Shown here: piece by piece, positions 50,083 to 59,936 of the stretch | How positions within the stretch are numbered: the stretch's first letter is position 1 | How the letters are laid out: the number at the start of each line of letters is the position of its first letter | From: JBBRHQ01 sp963815645 | GTDB lineage: Bacteria; Actinomycetota; Thermoleophilia; Solirubrobacterales; 70-9 | Reading direction: 5' to 3' | Assembly: GCA_963815645.1 (NCBI GenBank) | Contig: CAWFHL010000001.1 | Coordinates: forward strand, 558,001-622,000 | Length of the DNA stretch: 64,000 bases | Made by a program: the position numbers and the translations under genes | Notes under the pieces: generated by a model | Database searches by the model: none | Told to the model about the DNA's origin: nothing | What the model saw: only the letters and a program-made list of their open reading frames with translations

Positions 50083-50096
50083 CCAGGCCGCCGGCC
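50073..50096. terminator. Possible bidirectional terminator between typA and the ABC permease
   Basis: Seven-base arms GGCCGGC (50073-50079) and GCCGGCC (50090-50096) overlap the typA stop and lie ahead of the convergent permease stop. There is no U-run, so factor-independent termination is doubtful. Confidence 0.3.
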
Positions 50097-50118
50097 GCGC
50101 TCGGCGGCGACGCCCGGT

Positions 50119-52671
50119 TCACTCGTAGGCAAGGGCCTCGAGCACGTCGAGACGGGAGGCGCGGCGGGCCGGGCCGATCGCCACCAGGACGCCGGCCAGG
50201 GCGGCGAGGACCATGATCGAGATCAGGGTGCCGATCGGGTAGGAGAGGGTGAATCCCTGATCGGCAAGGGGGCGAGAGATCAGCGCCGCGAAGATCACCC
50301 CGAGGATCAAGCCGAGGACGGCGCCGATCATCGCCGTGATCACCGCCTCGTAGCGGATCATGCGCCGCACCTGGCGCCGCGACATCCCGATCGCCCGCAG
50401 CATCCCCAGCTCCCGGGTGCGCTCGTGGATCGAGAGGGCCAGCGTGTTGGCGATCCCGAAAAGGGAGACGATCACGGCAAGCGAGAGCAGCGCGTAGATC
50501 AGGCCGAGGAGCTTGTCGACCTGCCCCTCCTGGCTGGACTTCAGCTCAGCCTGGTTGAGCACGTCCGCGGTCGGGAAGGTGTTCCGCAGTGCGGCCTTGA
50601 GCCGAGCCTGGACCGGGTCGGCTCCGGCTCCCGGGGCGAGCTTGATCAGATCGGCCTGGTCCTGTGTGGTGCCGAATTCCCGCTGCATAGAGGCCTGGGT
50701 GACGATCACCGCGCCGAACAGGTCGGCATCGTCACCGACCGTCCCGACGACGCGGAAGGATGGCCGGTCGCCGGTCTTGGTCAGCATCCGCACCCTGTCG
50801 CCCACCGCCAGCCCGTTGTCGGAGGCGAAGGCGTCATCGAGAATCGCCTCGCGGTCGCCGAGGTCCCGCAGGGTCGAGGGCGAACCCTGCTTCCAGTCGA
50901 GGGTGAGCACCCGGTTTGCGGTCGCCGGCTCCAGCCCGGAGATCTTGTTCTTGCCGATCCCCTCGATCACCGCCTGGGTCGAGCGCAGGGCCGAGACGGT
51001 CCCCACCCCGGGGACCTTGCGCGCAGCGGGGACGATCGCCGTGGGGATCGGGGAGAAGCCGTCGGTGTTCTGGATCACCAGCTCGCCCTGGAAGTTGCGA
51101 TCGACCGCCGAGGCGATCGAGCCCTTGATCCCGGCGGCGAAGATCGTCACGAAGGTGACCAGGGCGAGCCCGATCATCAGGGCCGCCGCAGTCGCCGCGG
51201 TGCGCCCCGGGCGCCGCTGGGTGTTCTCCCGCGCGAGGCGGCCGGTCAGGCCCCGCAGCTTCTCCAGCGGCTTGCCGGTGAGCGAGGCGAGCGGGCGCAC
51301 CAGCCGCGGGCTGAACAGGGAGACCCCGAGCAGGATCAGGACGGCGCCGGCGCCCATCAGGCCGGCGGCCTGCCCGGAGTCGGAGATGTCGGCGAACAGC
51401 CCGGTCAGCAGAGCGGCCAGCCCGACCAGCGAGACGGCCACCGCCCCGAGCGCGAACAGCAGTCCGTGGCGGCGCGCCTCGGCAAGCTCGCCCTCGCGCA
51501 GCGCCGCCAGCGGCGGCACCCTGGTCGAGCGCCAGGCCGGGGCGAGCGAGGAGACCAGGGTCACCGTCAGGCCGATCACCAGCGAGACGACAACCGTCCG
51601 GGTCTCGATCACCGGCGAGGTGGTCGGCAGATCGATCCCGACCGCCTTGAACACCGCCTGGATCCCCTTCGCGAAGCCGACCCCGCCCGCCAGGCCGGCC
51701 AGCGACCCGACCAGCCCGATCAGCGCGGCCTCGGCGATCACCGAGCCGAGGATCTGCGCCCGCGAGGCACCGAGGGTGCGCAGCATCGCGAACTCGCGGA
51801 CCCGCTGGGCGACCGTGATCGAGAAGGTGTTGAAGATCAGGAAGGCGCCGACGAACAGCGCCACTCCGGCGAAGACGAGCAGGGCGATCTGCAGGAACTT
51901 CAGGTTGTCGCGGATCTCGCTCGATTGCCGGTTGGCGTTCTGCTGGCCGGTCTCCACCCGCACGTCGCTGGGCGCGACCCGATCGATCCGCTGGGCCAGC
52001 GCGGAAGCTGAGACCCCCTTCGCCGCCGCCACCGAGATCTGGTCGTAGCGGCCGACGTTGTCGGTGATCCGCTGCGATTCGGGCAGGGTCAGCTGGGCGA
52101 TGCTGGCACCGCCGAAGGAGGCATTGCCGAGCTCGGTGAGGCCGACCAGGCTGTAGGTGCGGGCGCGGCGCTCGCCGGCGATCCGGATCCGGTCCCCGAT
52201 CGCCAGCCCGACCGAGTCGGCGGCAGCCTTGTCGAGCGTGGCTTGGCGGGGGGACTGCGGGCGATGGCCCTCGACGTAGGTCAGGGACTCGAGCCTCGGC
52301 GGCAGGGCCGAGGCGATGAACTTGGGCGAGAACTGCGAGCCGACCCGCTCGCCGTCCTGCTTGAAGAACCCGCCGGGAGTGAAGATCGCGCCGGCGGCGA
52401 GGGAGACGCCGCGCACCGCCCTGACCTTCGGCAGCAGCGCGGCGGAGAAGGTCGGCGCGGTGCCGTTGTCCTGCTTGACCGGCTCGCGGGCGGTGATCAC
52501 CACATCGGTGCCCTTCAGCGAGTCGCTGAAGATCTCGTCGAAGGCGGCGTTGATCGTGTCGGTGAGGACGTAGGTGCCGGCGACCAGCGCCACCCCGATG
52601 AACACCGCCAGGGTCGTGGTCAGCGCCCGGCCCTTTCGGGCCCAGAGGTTCTTGGCGGCGAGCCTAGGCAA
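50119..52671 (-). CDS. MacB/FtsX-type ABC transporter permease
   Basis: 850 residues. Two FtsX-like cores, each with a membrane segment, large extracytoplasmic domain and three or more segments. The first has LTTTLAVFIGVALVAGTYVL, an extracytoplasmic region with GAIFTPGGFFKQDGE, then AGVALFVGAFLIFNTFSITV. The second begins near LARENTQRRPGRTAATAAAL. The final core is LLSLAVIVSLFGIANTLALS, ERTRELGMLRAIGMSRRQVR and GAVLGLILGVIFAALI. TTG start (52671) overlaps the ATPase stop by eight bases. Likely exports lipid, peptide or drug substrates. Confidence 0.9.
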   Translation of the reverse strand: MPRLAAKNLWARKGRALTTTLAVFIGVALVAGTYVLTDTINAAFDEIFSDSLKGTDVVITAREPVKQDNGTAPTFSAALLPKVRAVRGVSLAAGAIFTPGGFFKQDGERVGSQFSPKFIASALPPRLESLTYVEGHRPQSPRQATLDKAAADSVGLAIGDRIRIAGERRARTYSLVGLTELGNASFGGASIAQLTLPESQRITDNVGRYDQISVAAAKGVSASALAQRIDRVAPSDVRVETGQQNANRQSSEIRDNLKFLQIALLVFAGVALFVGAFLIFNTFSITVAQRVREFAMLRTLGASRAQILGSVIAEAALIGLVGSLAGLAGGVGFAKGIQAVFKAVGIDLPTTSPVIETRTVVVSLVIGLTVTLVSSLAPAWRSTRVPPLAALREGELAEARRHGLLFALGAVAVSLVGLAALLTGLFADISDSGQAAGLMGAGAVLILLGVSLFSPRLVRPLASLTGKPLEKLRGLTGRLARENTQRRPGRTAATAAALMIGLALVTFVTIFAAGIKGSIASAVDRNFQGELVIQNTDGFSPIPTAIVPAARKVPGVGTVSALRSTQAVIEGIGKNKISGLEPATANRVLTLDWKQGSPSTLRDLGDREAILDDAFASDNGLAVGDRVRMLTKTGDRPSFRVVGTVGDDADLFGAVIVTQASMQREFGTTQDQADLIKLAPGAGADPVQARLKAALRNTFPTADVLNQAELKSSQEGQVDKLLGLIYALLSLAVIVSLFGIANTLALSIHERTRELGMLRAIGMSRRQVRRMIRYEAVITAMIGAVLGLILGVIFAALISRPLADQGFTLSYPIGTLISIMVLAALAGVLVAIGPARRASRLDVLEALAYE

Positions 52672-53440
52672 GCTGCTTCATGTACTCGATCACCTGCTCG
52701 GCCGACCCGGGCGCCGCGTCGTGGACGATCGAGCCGTCACGAAGCGCCAGCATCCTGTCGGCGTGAGCCGCCGCCTCGGGGTCGTGGGTGACCATGATCA
52801 CCGTCTGCCCGAACTCGTCGACGGCGCCGCGCAGGAGTTCCAGGACATCGTTCGAGGCCTTCGAGTCGAGGTTCCCGGTCGGCTCGTCGGCGAAGACGAC
52901 CGCCGGCTTGGAGACAAGGGCGCGGGCGACGGCGACCCGCTGCTGCTGGCCCCCGGAGAGCTCCGAGGGCCGGTGGCTGCGCCGGTCAGAGAGACCGACC
53001 GTCTCGATCAGCCGATCGAGCCACTCGCGGTCAGGCTGACGACCGGCGATCGAGAGCGGCAGGGTGATGTTCTCCTCCGCGGTCAGCACCGGCAGCAGGT
53101 TGAAGAACTGAAAGACGAAGCCGAGGCGCTCGCGGCGCAGCCTGGTCAGCTCGCGGTCATCGAGCCCGGTGATCTCGACCCCGTCGATCTCGACCGAGCC
53201 CGAGGTGGGCCGGTCGAGCCCGGCGAGGATGTGCATCAGGGTGGACTTGCCCGAGCCGGAGGGCCCCATGATCGAGCTGAAGCGGCCGCTATTGAAGCCC
53301 ACCGAGACCCCGGTGAGGGCGTCGACCGCCGCCTCACCCTCGCCGAAGCGGCGATGCAGGTCGGTGGCGACGACGATCGGGGCCGCCGCGGCTTCGGAGG
53401 CGCCGTCGCCGCCGGCGGGGTGCTGGTGGGGGTCCGGCAT
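52664..53440 (-). CDS. ABC transporter ATP-binding protein (MacB/LolD type)
   Basis: 258 residues: Walker A IMGPSGSGKSTLMHILAGL, Q-loop FVFQFFNLLPVL, signature ELSGGQQQRVAVARALV, Walker B AVVFADEPTGNLD, H-loop MVTHDPEAA. A short polar N-terminal tail precedes the core. It energises the neighbouring FtsX-type permease, with which it overlaps. ATG 53440, 15 bases below the DUF4239-like gene. Confidence 0.94.
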   Translation of the reverse strand: MPDPHQHPAGGDGASEAAAAPIVVATDLHRRFGEGEAAVDALTGVSVGFNSGRFSSIMGPSGSGKSTLMHILAGLDRPTSGSVEIDGVEITGLDDRELTRLRRERLGFVFQFFNLLPVLTAEENITLPLSIAGRQPDREWLDRLIETVGLSDRRSHRPSELSGGQQQRVAVARALVSKPAVVFADEPTGNLDSKASNDVLELLRGAVDEFGQTVIMVTHDPEAAAHADRMLALRDGSIVHDAAPGSAEQVIEYMKQLA

Positions 53441-53455
53441 CACAATCAGTTTGCC

Positions 53456-54322
53456 CTACCCGCCATCCCGGGCGGGGACACCCCTCAGAGGGCCTGGCCG
53501 GCGGGGCGCCCCGCGGAGGTCGCAGGGGAGCCCGGCCTCGGGGTGGCCGGCTGACCGCTCGCGCTCCAGCGCCGCCCCCGTCCCCCTCATCGCCTTCGGC
53601 GTGATCGCCCCCGCGTGGTCGCCGTAAGCGCTGTCGAGGAAGGCGATCGTCAGCAGGCTGGCGCTGACCACCGTGGTCACCGCGACGGCCAGCAGCAACT
53701 GCGACTCGCGGCGCTCGCCGCGATCCGCGAAGCAGAGCGCGTAGACGACGACCGCCAGCCCGGCGATGATCAGCAGGAACCAGATCGATCCCGGGACGAA
53801 TGGGTCGGCCTCGGCCAGCCGGGCTCGGCGGGCGCCGCGGCGGGCGTCTGTCTCCTCGAACCAGTTCTGCTGGGCGTTGCTCGCGGTGACACCCACCGGC
53901 CGCACCCGCTCGAAGCTCGTCTCGAGCCGGGCCTCCCAGTGTCCGACCAGGTCGCTGGCGCGGTCCTCCGCCATCGTCTCCCACTCGTCGTTGACGACCG
54001 CACGCGAATAACAGATCAGCTCCGCGTGAAGGTTCCCCCGGGCCTGCCCGGGGAAGGCGTCGGCGGCGTGATAGAGAGCGGCCACCGCTCCTGCCTCGGT
54101 GCGCGCACTGGAGCGAGCCGAGGCATAGCTCTGGAAGGCGATCAGGAAGACGAAGCCGACCATCACCGCGAAGATCGTCCCGGTGACCGTGAAGGCGCCC
54201 GCGGCAATCTGGGAGTCGCGGAAGAAGCCGCCCGCGGGGGCGCGCCTGCGGATCAGGGCAATCGCGGCCATCGCGGCGAGATCGGCCCCGACGACGATCA
54301 GCGCGATCAGCCACAGGTCCAC
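53456..54322 (-). CDS. DUF4239-like (bestrophin-like) membrane protein
   Basis: 288 residues. Membrane segments LWLIALIVVGADLAAMAAIA, GTIFAVMVGFVFLIAFQSYA, SIWFLLIIAGLAVVVYALCF and LLLAVAVTTVVSASLLTIAF bracket a soluble helical domain with YSRAVVNDEWETMAEDRA. This is the DUF4239/bestrophin-like arrangement. The GTG at 54322 fits; a longer reading is implausible. The C-terminus is basic. Possibly an ion channel; role unknown. Upstream of the ABC exporter on the same strand. Confidence 0.75.
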   Translation of the reverse strand: MDLWLIALIVVGADLAAMAAIALIRRRAPAGGFFRDSQIAAGAFTVTGTIFAVMVGFVFLIAFQSYASARSSARTEAGAVAALYHAADAFPGQARGNLHAELICYSRAVVNDEWETMAEDRASDLVGHWEARLETSFERVRPVGVTASNAQQNWFEETDARRGARRARLAEADPFVPGSIWFLLIIAGLAVVVYALCFADRGERRESQLLLAVAVTTVVSASLLTIAFLDSAYGDHAGAITPKAMRGTGAALERERSAGHPEAGLPCDLRGAPRRPGPLRGVPARDGG

Positions 54323-54368
54323 GGAGCCGGATCTAACGCAACGCCCCGGACGGCGGGATAATTGAACG

Positions 54369-55064
54369 GTGGAGGAGCACGCCAGCCCCGGGCCGCCGCT
54401 GGCGGGAGCTCTCCTGACCCTCTCCGGGATCGTCCTCGCCGCGGCGATCGTGCTCACGGTGGGACCGCTCAATCGGGCAGTCTCCGCGGCGATCTCCGGG
54501 GACGCCGCGGAGGTGCGCAACCAGGTCTCCGATCTCGGGATCGGCGGGCCGCTGATCATCATCGCGCTGCAGCTGGTCCACGCCGTCGCCTTCTACCCGG
54601 CGGAGCTGATCGACGCGGCGGCGGGCTTCGCCTACGGCTTCATCGGCGGCTTCCTGCTGGTCGAGGCCGGCTGGGTCCTCTCGGGCCTGCTCTCCTATGC
54701 GATCGGCCTCTGGGCCGGGCGGCCGCTGCTTCACCGGGTGCTCGGGACGGAGCGATTCGAGCGGATCGAGGCGATGATCGAGCGCGGCGGGGTCACCCTG
54801 CTGCTGACCATGAGGCTGGTGCCGATCGTCCCCTTCAGCCTCCTCTCGACCGCCGCCGGTACCGCCCGGGTACCACTCTGGCGGTTCACCTGGACGACCG
54901 CGGTCGGCTACGCGCCGATCACCGCGATCGCCGTCTACCTCGGCACCAAGCTGGAGGGCTTCTCCTTCGAGGACCCGACCGTGCTGCTCGGGATCGGCGG
55001 CCTGCTGGCGCTGATCGGCGCCGCCCACTGGCTGCTGCCGCGGCGGGGCTCCGGCGCCAGATGA
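54369..55064 (+). CDS. TVP38/TMEM64-family membrane protein
   Basis: 231 residues with VHAVAFYPAELIDAAAGFAYG (VTT-domain re-entrant motif), GFLLVEAGWVLSGLLSYAIG, TLLLTMRLVPIVPFSLLSTA and YAPITAIAVYLG. The six-segment VTT fold (TVP38, DedA-like) is linked to lipid scrambling or proton-dependent transport. ATG 54369. Convergent with the acyl-CoA dehydrogenase. Confidence 0.9.
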   Translation: MEEHASPGPPLAGALLTLSGIVLAAAIVLTVGPLNRAVSAAISGDAAEVRNQVSDLGIGGPLIIIALQLVHAVAFYPAELIDAAAGFAYGFIGGFLLVEAGWVLSGLLSYAIGLWAGRPLLHRVLGTERFERIEAMIERGGVTLLLTMRLVPIVPFSLLSTAAGTARVPLWRFTWTTAVGYAPITAIAVYLGTKLEGFSFEDPTVLLGIGGLLALIGAAHWLLPRRGSGAR

Positions 55065-55094
55065 CGCCCCAGATCAAATGTGGCCAGGATGGTG

Positions 55095-56321
<1,227 letters not shown>

Positions 56322-56363
56322 TTCGGCGAGGCTCCTTTGTCCGTGGAATAAGCCCTTATCTGG

Positions 56364-56384
56364 GCGGCGCCGAGCGGGCGCCGC
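56364..56384. other. GC-rich hairpin in the leader of the acyl-CoA dehydrogenase gene
   Basis: Perfect 8-base stem GCGGCGCC/GGCGCCGC with GAGCG loop, between the operator dyads and the acyl-CoA dehydrogenase start. It may fold in the minus-strand leader. Confidence 0.35.
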
Positions 56385-56389
56385 GCTGA

Positions 56390-56411
56390 TTGACTGGTCA
56401 GTCAACCAGTC
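56390..56411. promoter_or_regulatory. Nested operator dyads upstream of the acyl-CoA dehydrogenase
   Basis: Two overlapping perfect dyads: TTGACTG-GT-CAGTCAA (56390-56405) and GACTGGT-CAGTCA-ACCAGTC (56392-56411). Palindromes of this kind are bound by TetR/FadR-type regulators of fatty-acid genes. The first also contains TTGACT on the minus strand, a possible -35 box, so binding would block transcription. Confidence 0.6.
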
Positions 56412-56597
56412 CCAAAGATTAGCGGATCGCCCTCTGGCCCCGGCTGGATCTCCCAATAATGGGGATGGAACCCCGGCCCTGATCCAGGCACGATTCGAGC
56501 CAATCGAAGCAAGATGCGGCTGCTATCGGCGCCCGCACCGGGCCATCCGTCAGGTGATCTTCAAGGGGCATTGGACCAACGCCGGTACCCTTGTCGC

Positions 56598-57074
56598 GTG
56601 GCCCTTCCGCTTGCCGCGACGGCGGTCGACAACGGCAAGGTGATCATCCTGGTGGCGCTGCTGGCGCTGCCGATCGCGGCTCTCGCCTTCGCCGGCTCCA
56701 GCAAGGCGCTGAAGCAGCTCGGCAAGGGCCGCTTCGCGATCGAGCAGGAGCTTCCCCCGCCGCGCACCCTGGGCCCTGCGCCGGTGATCAGCCGCTCGGT
56801 GCGCGAAACCGAGGTGCGCCAGATGCTCGAGGCGAAGTCCTACCGGCGCCAGCAGCGAGGGGAGGCGCCGCTCGACATCGAGGCCGAGATCGAGCGGATG
56901 ATGGCGATCCCGGAGCCCGGCGGCGACGCCGGCATGGACGCCCAGCTTCGCGAGGAGGTCCGCCAGTTGGTCGTCGCCCGCAACGAGCGCCGCATGCGAA
57001 AGGGCGAGGAGCCGCTCGACGTCGAGAAGGAGGTCCGGGGCCAGCTCGCCGATCTCGAGAACCTCGGCCAGTAA
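56598..57074 (+). CDS. Membrane-anchored coiled protein
   Basis: 158 residues: an N-terminal membrane segment (VIILVALLALPIAALAFAGS), a short basic stretch (SKALKQLGKGRFAIEQELPP) and helical repeats LEAKSYRRQQRGEAPLDIEAEIERM and VARNERRMRKGEEPLDVEKEV that share the pattern R-x-x-(R)-x-x-G-E-x-PLD-(I/V)-E. Each repeat is about 45 residues. The GTG 56598 is used. Function unknown. The tandem hairpin repeat begins six bases after its stop. Confidence 0.65.
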   Translation: MALPLAATAVDNGKVIILVALLALPIAALAFAGSSKALKQLGKGRFAIEQELPPPRTLGPAPVISRSVRETEVRQMLEAKSYRRQQRGEAPLDIEAEIERMMAIPEPGGDAGMDAQLREEVRQLVVARNERRMRKGEEPLDVEKEVRGQLADLENLGQ

Positions 57075-57079
57075 TCAGT

Positions 57080-57206
57080 TGCGGCGGCTGTCGCCGCCTG
57101 ACACGCCTGTGCCGGCGCTAACACCGCGCCGGCAAACGGAACATTTTGCGGCGGCTTCGCCGCCTGACACGCCTGTGCCGGCGCTAACACCGCGCCGGCA
57201 AACGGA
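57080..57206. repeat. Tandem duplicated double-hairpin repeat
   Basis: Two nearly identical ~60-base copies (57080-57140 and 57147-57206), differing by one base in the first loop and joined by six bases. Each copy holds a small GC hairpin (GGCGGC/GCCGCC) and a second perfect stem GCCGGCGC-TAACACC-GCGCCGGC. The pair follows the 57074 stop. Possible roles are a REP-like element, a double terminator or a source of small RNA. Confidence 0.75.
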
Positions 57207-57233
57207 GTCGCGCAGTTTGTAGGATCGCGGTCT

Positions 57234-57572
57234 ATGGCCGAGGCGCGCGAAGACGACATCTACGAGATCGAGCAGCTGCTGGTCCAACCCGGCACCTACT
57301 TCAACCCTCAGACCGAGGTCGTCGTGGTCGTCGACGACTCGACCTCGCTCGACCAGGAGGTCTTCAACATGGAGGCCTACGAGGGGGCCGAGTGGGTGCG
57401 GATCTCCGAGGAGGTCCCGATCGACGAGGACGGCCGCGACCGGCTGCTCGAGACTTTCCAGACGCACTACCACGCCGGGAACACCGGCTCGGTCTCGGCC
57501 ACGGCGCTGGAGCAGGGCGACGAGGAGCTCGACGAGGACGAGGGCGGCCAGGATCCCGGCCGCGAGGACTGA
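57234..57572 (+). CDS. Acidic hypothetical protein
   Basis: 112 residues, highly acidic (pI low; EGQDPGRED-type end, actual EGGQDPGRED). It has a beta-rich core YFNPQTEVVVVVDDSTSLD, EGAEWVRISEEVPIDEDGRD and a charged tail ALEQGDEELDEDEGG. No family recognised. Start ATG 57234. Between the tandem repeat and a terminator hairpin. Confidence 0.65.
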   Translation: MAEAREDDIYEIEQLLVQPGTYFNPQTEVVVVVDDSTSLDQEVFNMEAYEGAEWVRISEEVPIDEDGRDRLLETFQTHYHAGNTGSVSATALEQGDEELDEDEGGQDPGRED

Positions 57573-57586
57573 GGCGGGGTTGATGC

Positions 57587-57610
57587 GCGTCGGGCCTGGA
57601 GGCCCGACGC
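57587..57610 (+). terminator. Terminator-like hairpin
   Basis: Perfect 10-base stem GCGTCGGGCC/GGCCCGACGC with TGGA loop, 15 bases after the acidic protein's stop. There is no U-run. The gap onward to 57774 holds nothing else I recognise. Confidence 0.5.
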
Positions 57611-57774
57611 AAGGTGGTCAGGGACTCTAGCTGCCCGGGCGGAGGATCGCTGCGCTGCGCCGTGTAGGCGCGAGAACAGCGCGAGGGGTTGAGAAACGCG
57701 GGTGTGCCCGTAGCCACCCGTCGACGGCCATCAATCGGGCCCGGCCAAGCTGGCGGCGATCAGCTCGCGTCTCG

Positions 57775-57804
57775 TTGACAACCGCGACCGCATCGGAATA
57801 GGCT
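57775..57804 (+). promoter_or_regulatory. Sigma-70-type promoter for the SnoaL-like gene
   Basis: TTGACA (57775-57780) and TAGGCT (57799-57804) with an 18-base spacer, about 36 bases ahead of the ATG at 57841. One of the clearest promoter matches in the window. Confidence 0.6.
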
Positions 57805-57840
57805 CGGCACCCGGACCGGGAGCAGCCAACAGGAGGAACG

Positions 57841-58236
57841 ATGGGGGCAGACGAAAACCTAGATGTGATGCGGCGCGGATACGAGGCCTTCAACTCGGGC
57901 GACATGGACACGCTGATCGAGGTCTTCGACGAGAACCTTGTGTGGCACTTGCCGGGGCGCAGCTCGATGGCCAAGGATTACCAGAGCCGCGACGCGACTC
58001 TCGCCTACTTCGGCCAGCTGGCGCAGGAGACAGGGGGCACCTTCCGGGCCGAGCTGGAGCGATTGGTTGCAGATGACGACGACCGCGTAATCGGCATCCA
58101 GCGCAGCACCGCGGAGCGAAACGGCAAGCACTTGGATGTTGGCAACTGCATTGTGTTCCAGCTCAGGAACGGCCGAGTTACTGACGGTCGGGAGCACTTT
58201 CATGATCTCTACGCCTGGGACGAGTTCTGGTCGTAG
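57841..58236 (+). CDS. SnoaL-like/NTF2-fold protein
   Basis: 131 residues: LDVMRRGYEAFNSGDMDTLI, VFDENLVWHLPGRSS, LAYFGQLAQETGGTFRAELE, RVIGIQRSTAERNGKHLDVG and the C-terminal REHFHDLYAWDEFWS. This is the pattern of bacterial ketosteroid-isomerase-like proteins. Start ATG 57841 after AGGAGGAACG. Lower-GC codons than neighbours (TTGGTT, CTT) suggest more recent acquisition. Small-molecule binding or stress function. Confidence 0.85.
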   Translation: MGADENLDVMRRGYEAFNSGDMDTLIEVFDENLVWHLPGRSSMAKDYQSRDATLAYFGQLAQETGGTFRAELERLVADDDDRVIGIQRSTAERNGKHLDVGNCIVFQLRNGRVTDGREHFHDLYAWDEFWS

Positions 58237-58363
58237 CCGCTCGGCCGGGTGCAGAGCAGGTCAAGGGAAGTACCGCGCGGCCTCTCACCTAAGCTTGCGC
58301 AGTGGTGGAGACTGGGACAACGGCGCCCGACTTCACCCTGCCCGACCGGGTTGCGCTCCGCCT

Positions 58364-58852
58364 CTAACCACCCGGGCCACCGTAATGGCGCGGGGGCGGG
58401 GTCGTCATCGTCCAATGAGCGGTGTGATTGCATCCGCCGCCCGTCGTCCTGGTGGAGCCGACGATCTTGGTGGAGGTCTTCCAGGTTCCCCTGACCCGGA
58501 TCGTCCGCCCTGCCTGGCCGGAGCCCAAGGGCGTTCCGCTGTAGTTGAACGCACCGCCCTTGATCGCAATCCGCTTTGCCTTGAGCATGTTTGAAGCGGT
58601 GATGTTGCCGGACTTGCAGATGAAATCGGTAGGGGCGACGATGTGCGGGTATCCCTTCGCGGGGACGATCTTCTTTCCCCGCGCCCCGGCAGCCACCTTG
58701 AAGTAGCCCGCCCCCTCGCCCTGGTGGTACTTGTTCTCCGTACCTCCGTAAAGCCCGGTCCTGGGACTAATCGCCGCCGTGGCAACCACTGCGCAGACAC
58801 CGACACTGGCTATGACCATGGCCGGCACCACTGCAAACCGCATGCGAGTCAT
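58364..58852 (-). CDS. Secreted protein
   Basis: 162 residues. Signal peptide RFAVVPAMVIASVGVCAVVA, then a basic beta-rich domain (GYFKVAAGARGKKIVPAKGY, DFICKSGNITASNM, GRTIRVRGTWKTSTKIVGST). Ends with a Pro/Gly/His tail. ATG 58852 follows GGAGGAGAG; another ATG at 58843 is possible. Function unknown. It resembles small exported proteins of actinobacteria. Confidence 0.65.
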   Translation of the reverse strand: MTRMRFAVVPAMVIASVGVCAVVATAAISPRTGLYGGTENKYHQGEGAGYFKVAAGARGKKIVPAKGYPHIVAPTDFICKSGNITASNMLKAKRIAIKGGAFNYSGTPLGSGQAGRTIRVRGTWKTSTKIVGSTRTTGGGCNHTAHWTMTTPPPRHYGGPGG

Positions 58853-58970
58853 CTCTCCTCCCGATCCCCTGCGACTCACGACGACGGGTACGGGTCGAGC
58901 CTATACCAGAAGAGTCGCGCGGCCTGCGTGGTGGAGCCCAAGCAAGCCGATTGTCATACTCAGGCCGCTG

Positions 58971-59444
58971 ATGTTGGTCGAGGGCAACCAGGCTCCGGAT
59001 TTCAAGCTACCGGATCAGGACGGGCAGCCGGTGCGGCTCTCCGGTCTACGCGGCCAGACCGTCGTCCTCTATTTCTACCCGCGGGCCGACACCCCGGGTT
59101 GCACCACCCAGGCCTGCGGCGTCCGCGATCACCAGGCCGACTACGAGGCCGCCGGCGCCCGGGTGATCGGGGTCTCTGCCGATCAGGTCGCTGCGGTGAA
59201 GAAGTTCGCCGAGAAGCGCGACCTCGACTTCACCCTGCTCGCCGACGCCGACCACTCGGTCGCCGAGGCCTACGGCACCTGGGTCGAGAAGTCGAACTAC
59301 GGCAAGACCTATATGGGGGTGCAGCGGTCCACCTTGATCATCGACGGCGAGGGGACGATCGCCCGGGTCTTCCCGAAGGTCTCCCCGAAGACGCACGACG
59401 AGGTCGTCCTCGGAGCGCTGGGCGAGCTGGCGGCCTCGGCATGA
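58971..59444 (+). CDS. bcp: Thioredoxin-dependent peroxiredoxin (Bcp family)
   Basis: 157 residues: GNQAPDFKLPDQDGQPVRLS, VLYFYPRADTPGCTTQACGV with the peroxidatic Cys (~44) and resolving-type Cys four residues later, and GVQRSTLIIDGEG. Reduces peroxides. ATG 58971; CATACT eleven bases upstream could be a -10 box. The stop overlaps the MOSC gene start (ATGA), so the two are coupled. Confidence 0.93.
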   Translation: MLVEGNQAPDFKLPDQDGQPVRLSGLRGQTVVLYFYPRADTPGCTTQACGVRDHQADYEAAGARVIGVSADQVAAVKKFAEKRDLDFTLLADADHSVAEAYGTWVEKSNYGKTYMGVQRSTLIIDGEGTIARVFPKVSPKTHDEVVLGALGELAASA

Positions 59445-59927
59445 GCGCCCCGGGGGGAAGCGTCGAGGGAATCTTCATCTCGCCCGAGTTCGAGCGGTCG
59501 CCCGAGCCGGTCGATGAGGTCGAGGTGATCGCCGGCAAGGGCATACGCGGCGACCGCTACTTCGTCCCCGGGGGCCGAGAGAACGCGGGCGACGACGCCG
59601 GCCACGACCTGACCCTGATCGAGGCCGAGGCCCTCGAGGGGCTGGAGGCGCGAGCAGGGGATCGTCCTGGCGCCGGCGGCCTCGCGGCGCAACGTCCTGA
59701 CCCGCGGGATCGGCCTCAACGACCTGGTCGGCAAGCGCTTCCGCGTCGGCGAGGTCGAGTGCGAGGGAGTCGAGCTGTGCGAGCCCTGCAATCACCTCGA
59801 GGGGCTGACTGAGCCCGGGGTGATGCGCGGGATGGTCCACCGTGCCGGCCTCTGCGCGGAGGTCCTCCGCGGGGGGAGCATCCGGGTCGGTGACGGGGTC
59901 GCGGCCGACTCCTCGGGCACCGCCTGA
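59441..59927 (+). CDS. MOSC-domain protein (one frameshift)
   Basis: About 161 residues. EGIFISPEFERSPEPVDEVE, GIRGDRYF and LTLIEAEALEGL; after a shift near 59655 VLAPAASRRNVLTRGIGLND, GKRFRVGEVECEGVELCEPC with the conserved Cys, and MVHRAGLCAEVL. MOSC domains bind molybdenum cofactor or sulfur and act in sulfur or MOCO-related transfer. The ATG overlaps the bcp stop. Confidence 0.82.
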
Positions 59928-59936
59928 TCGGCGGCG

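Noticed and set aside
57075..57210. Tandem repeat as a CRISPR array
   Set aside because: Only two copies with a six-base spacer and no cas genes.
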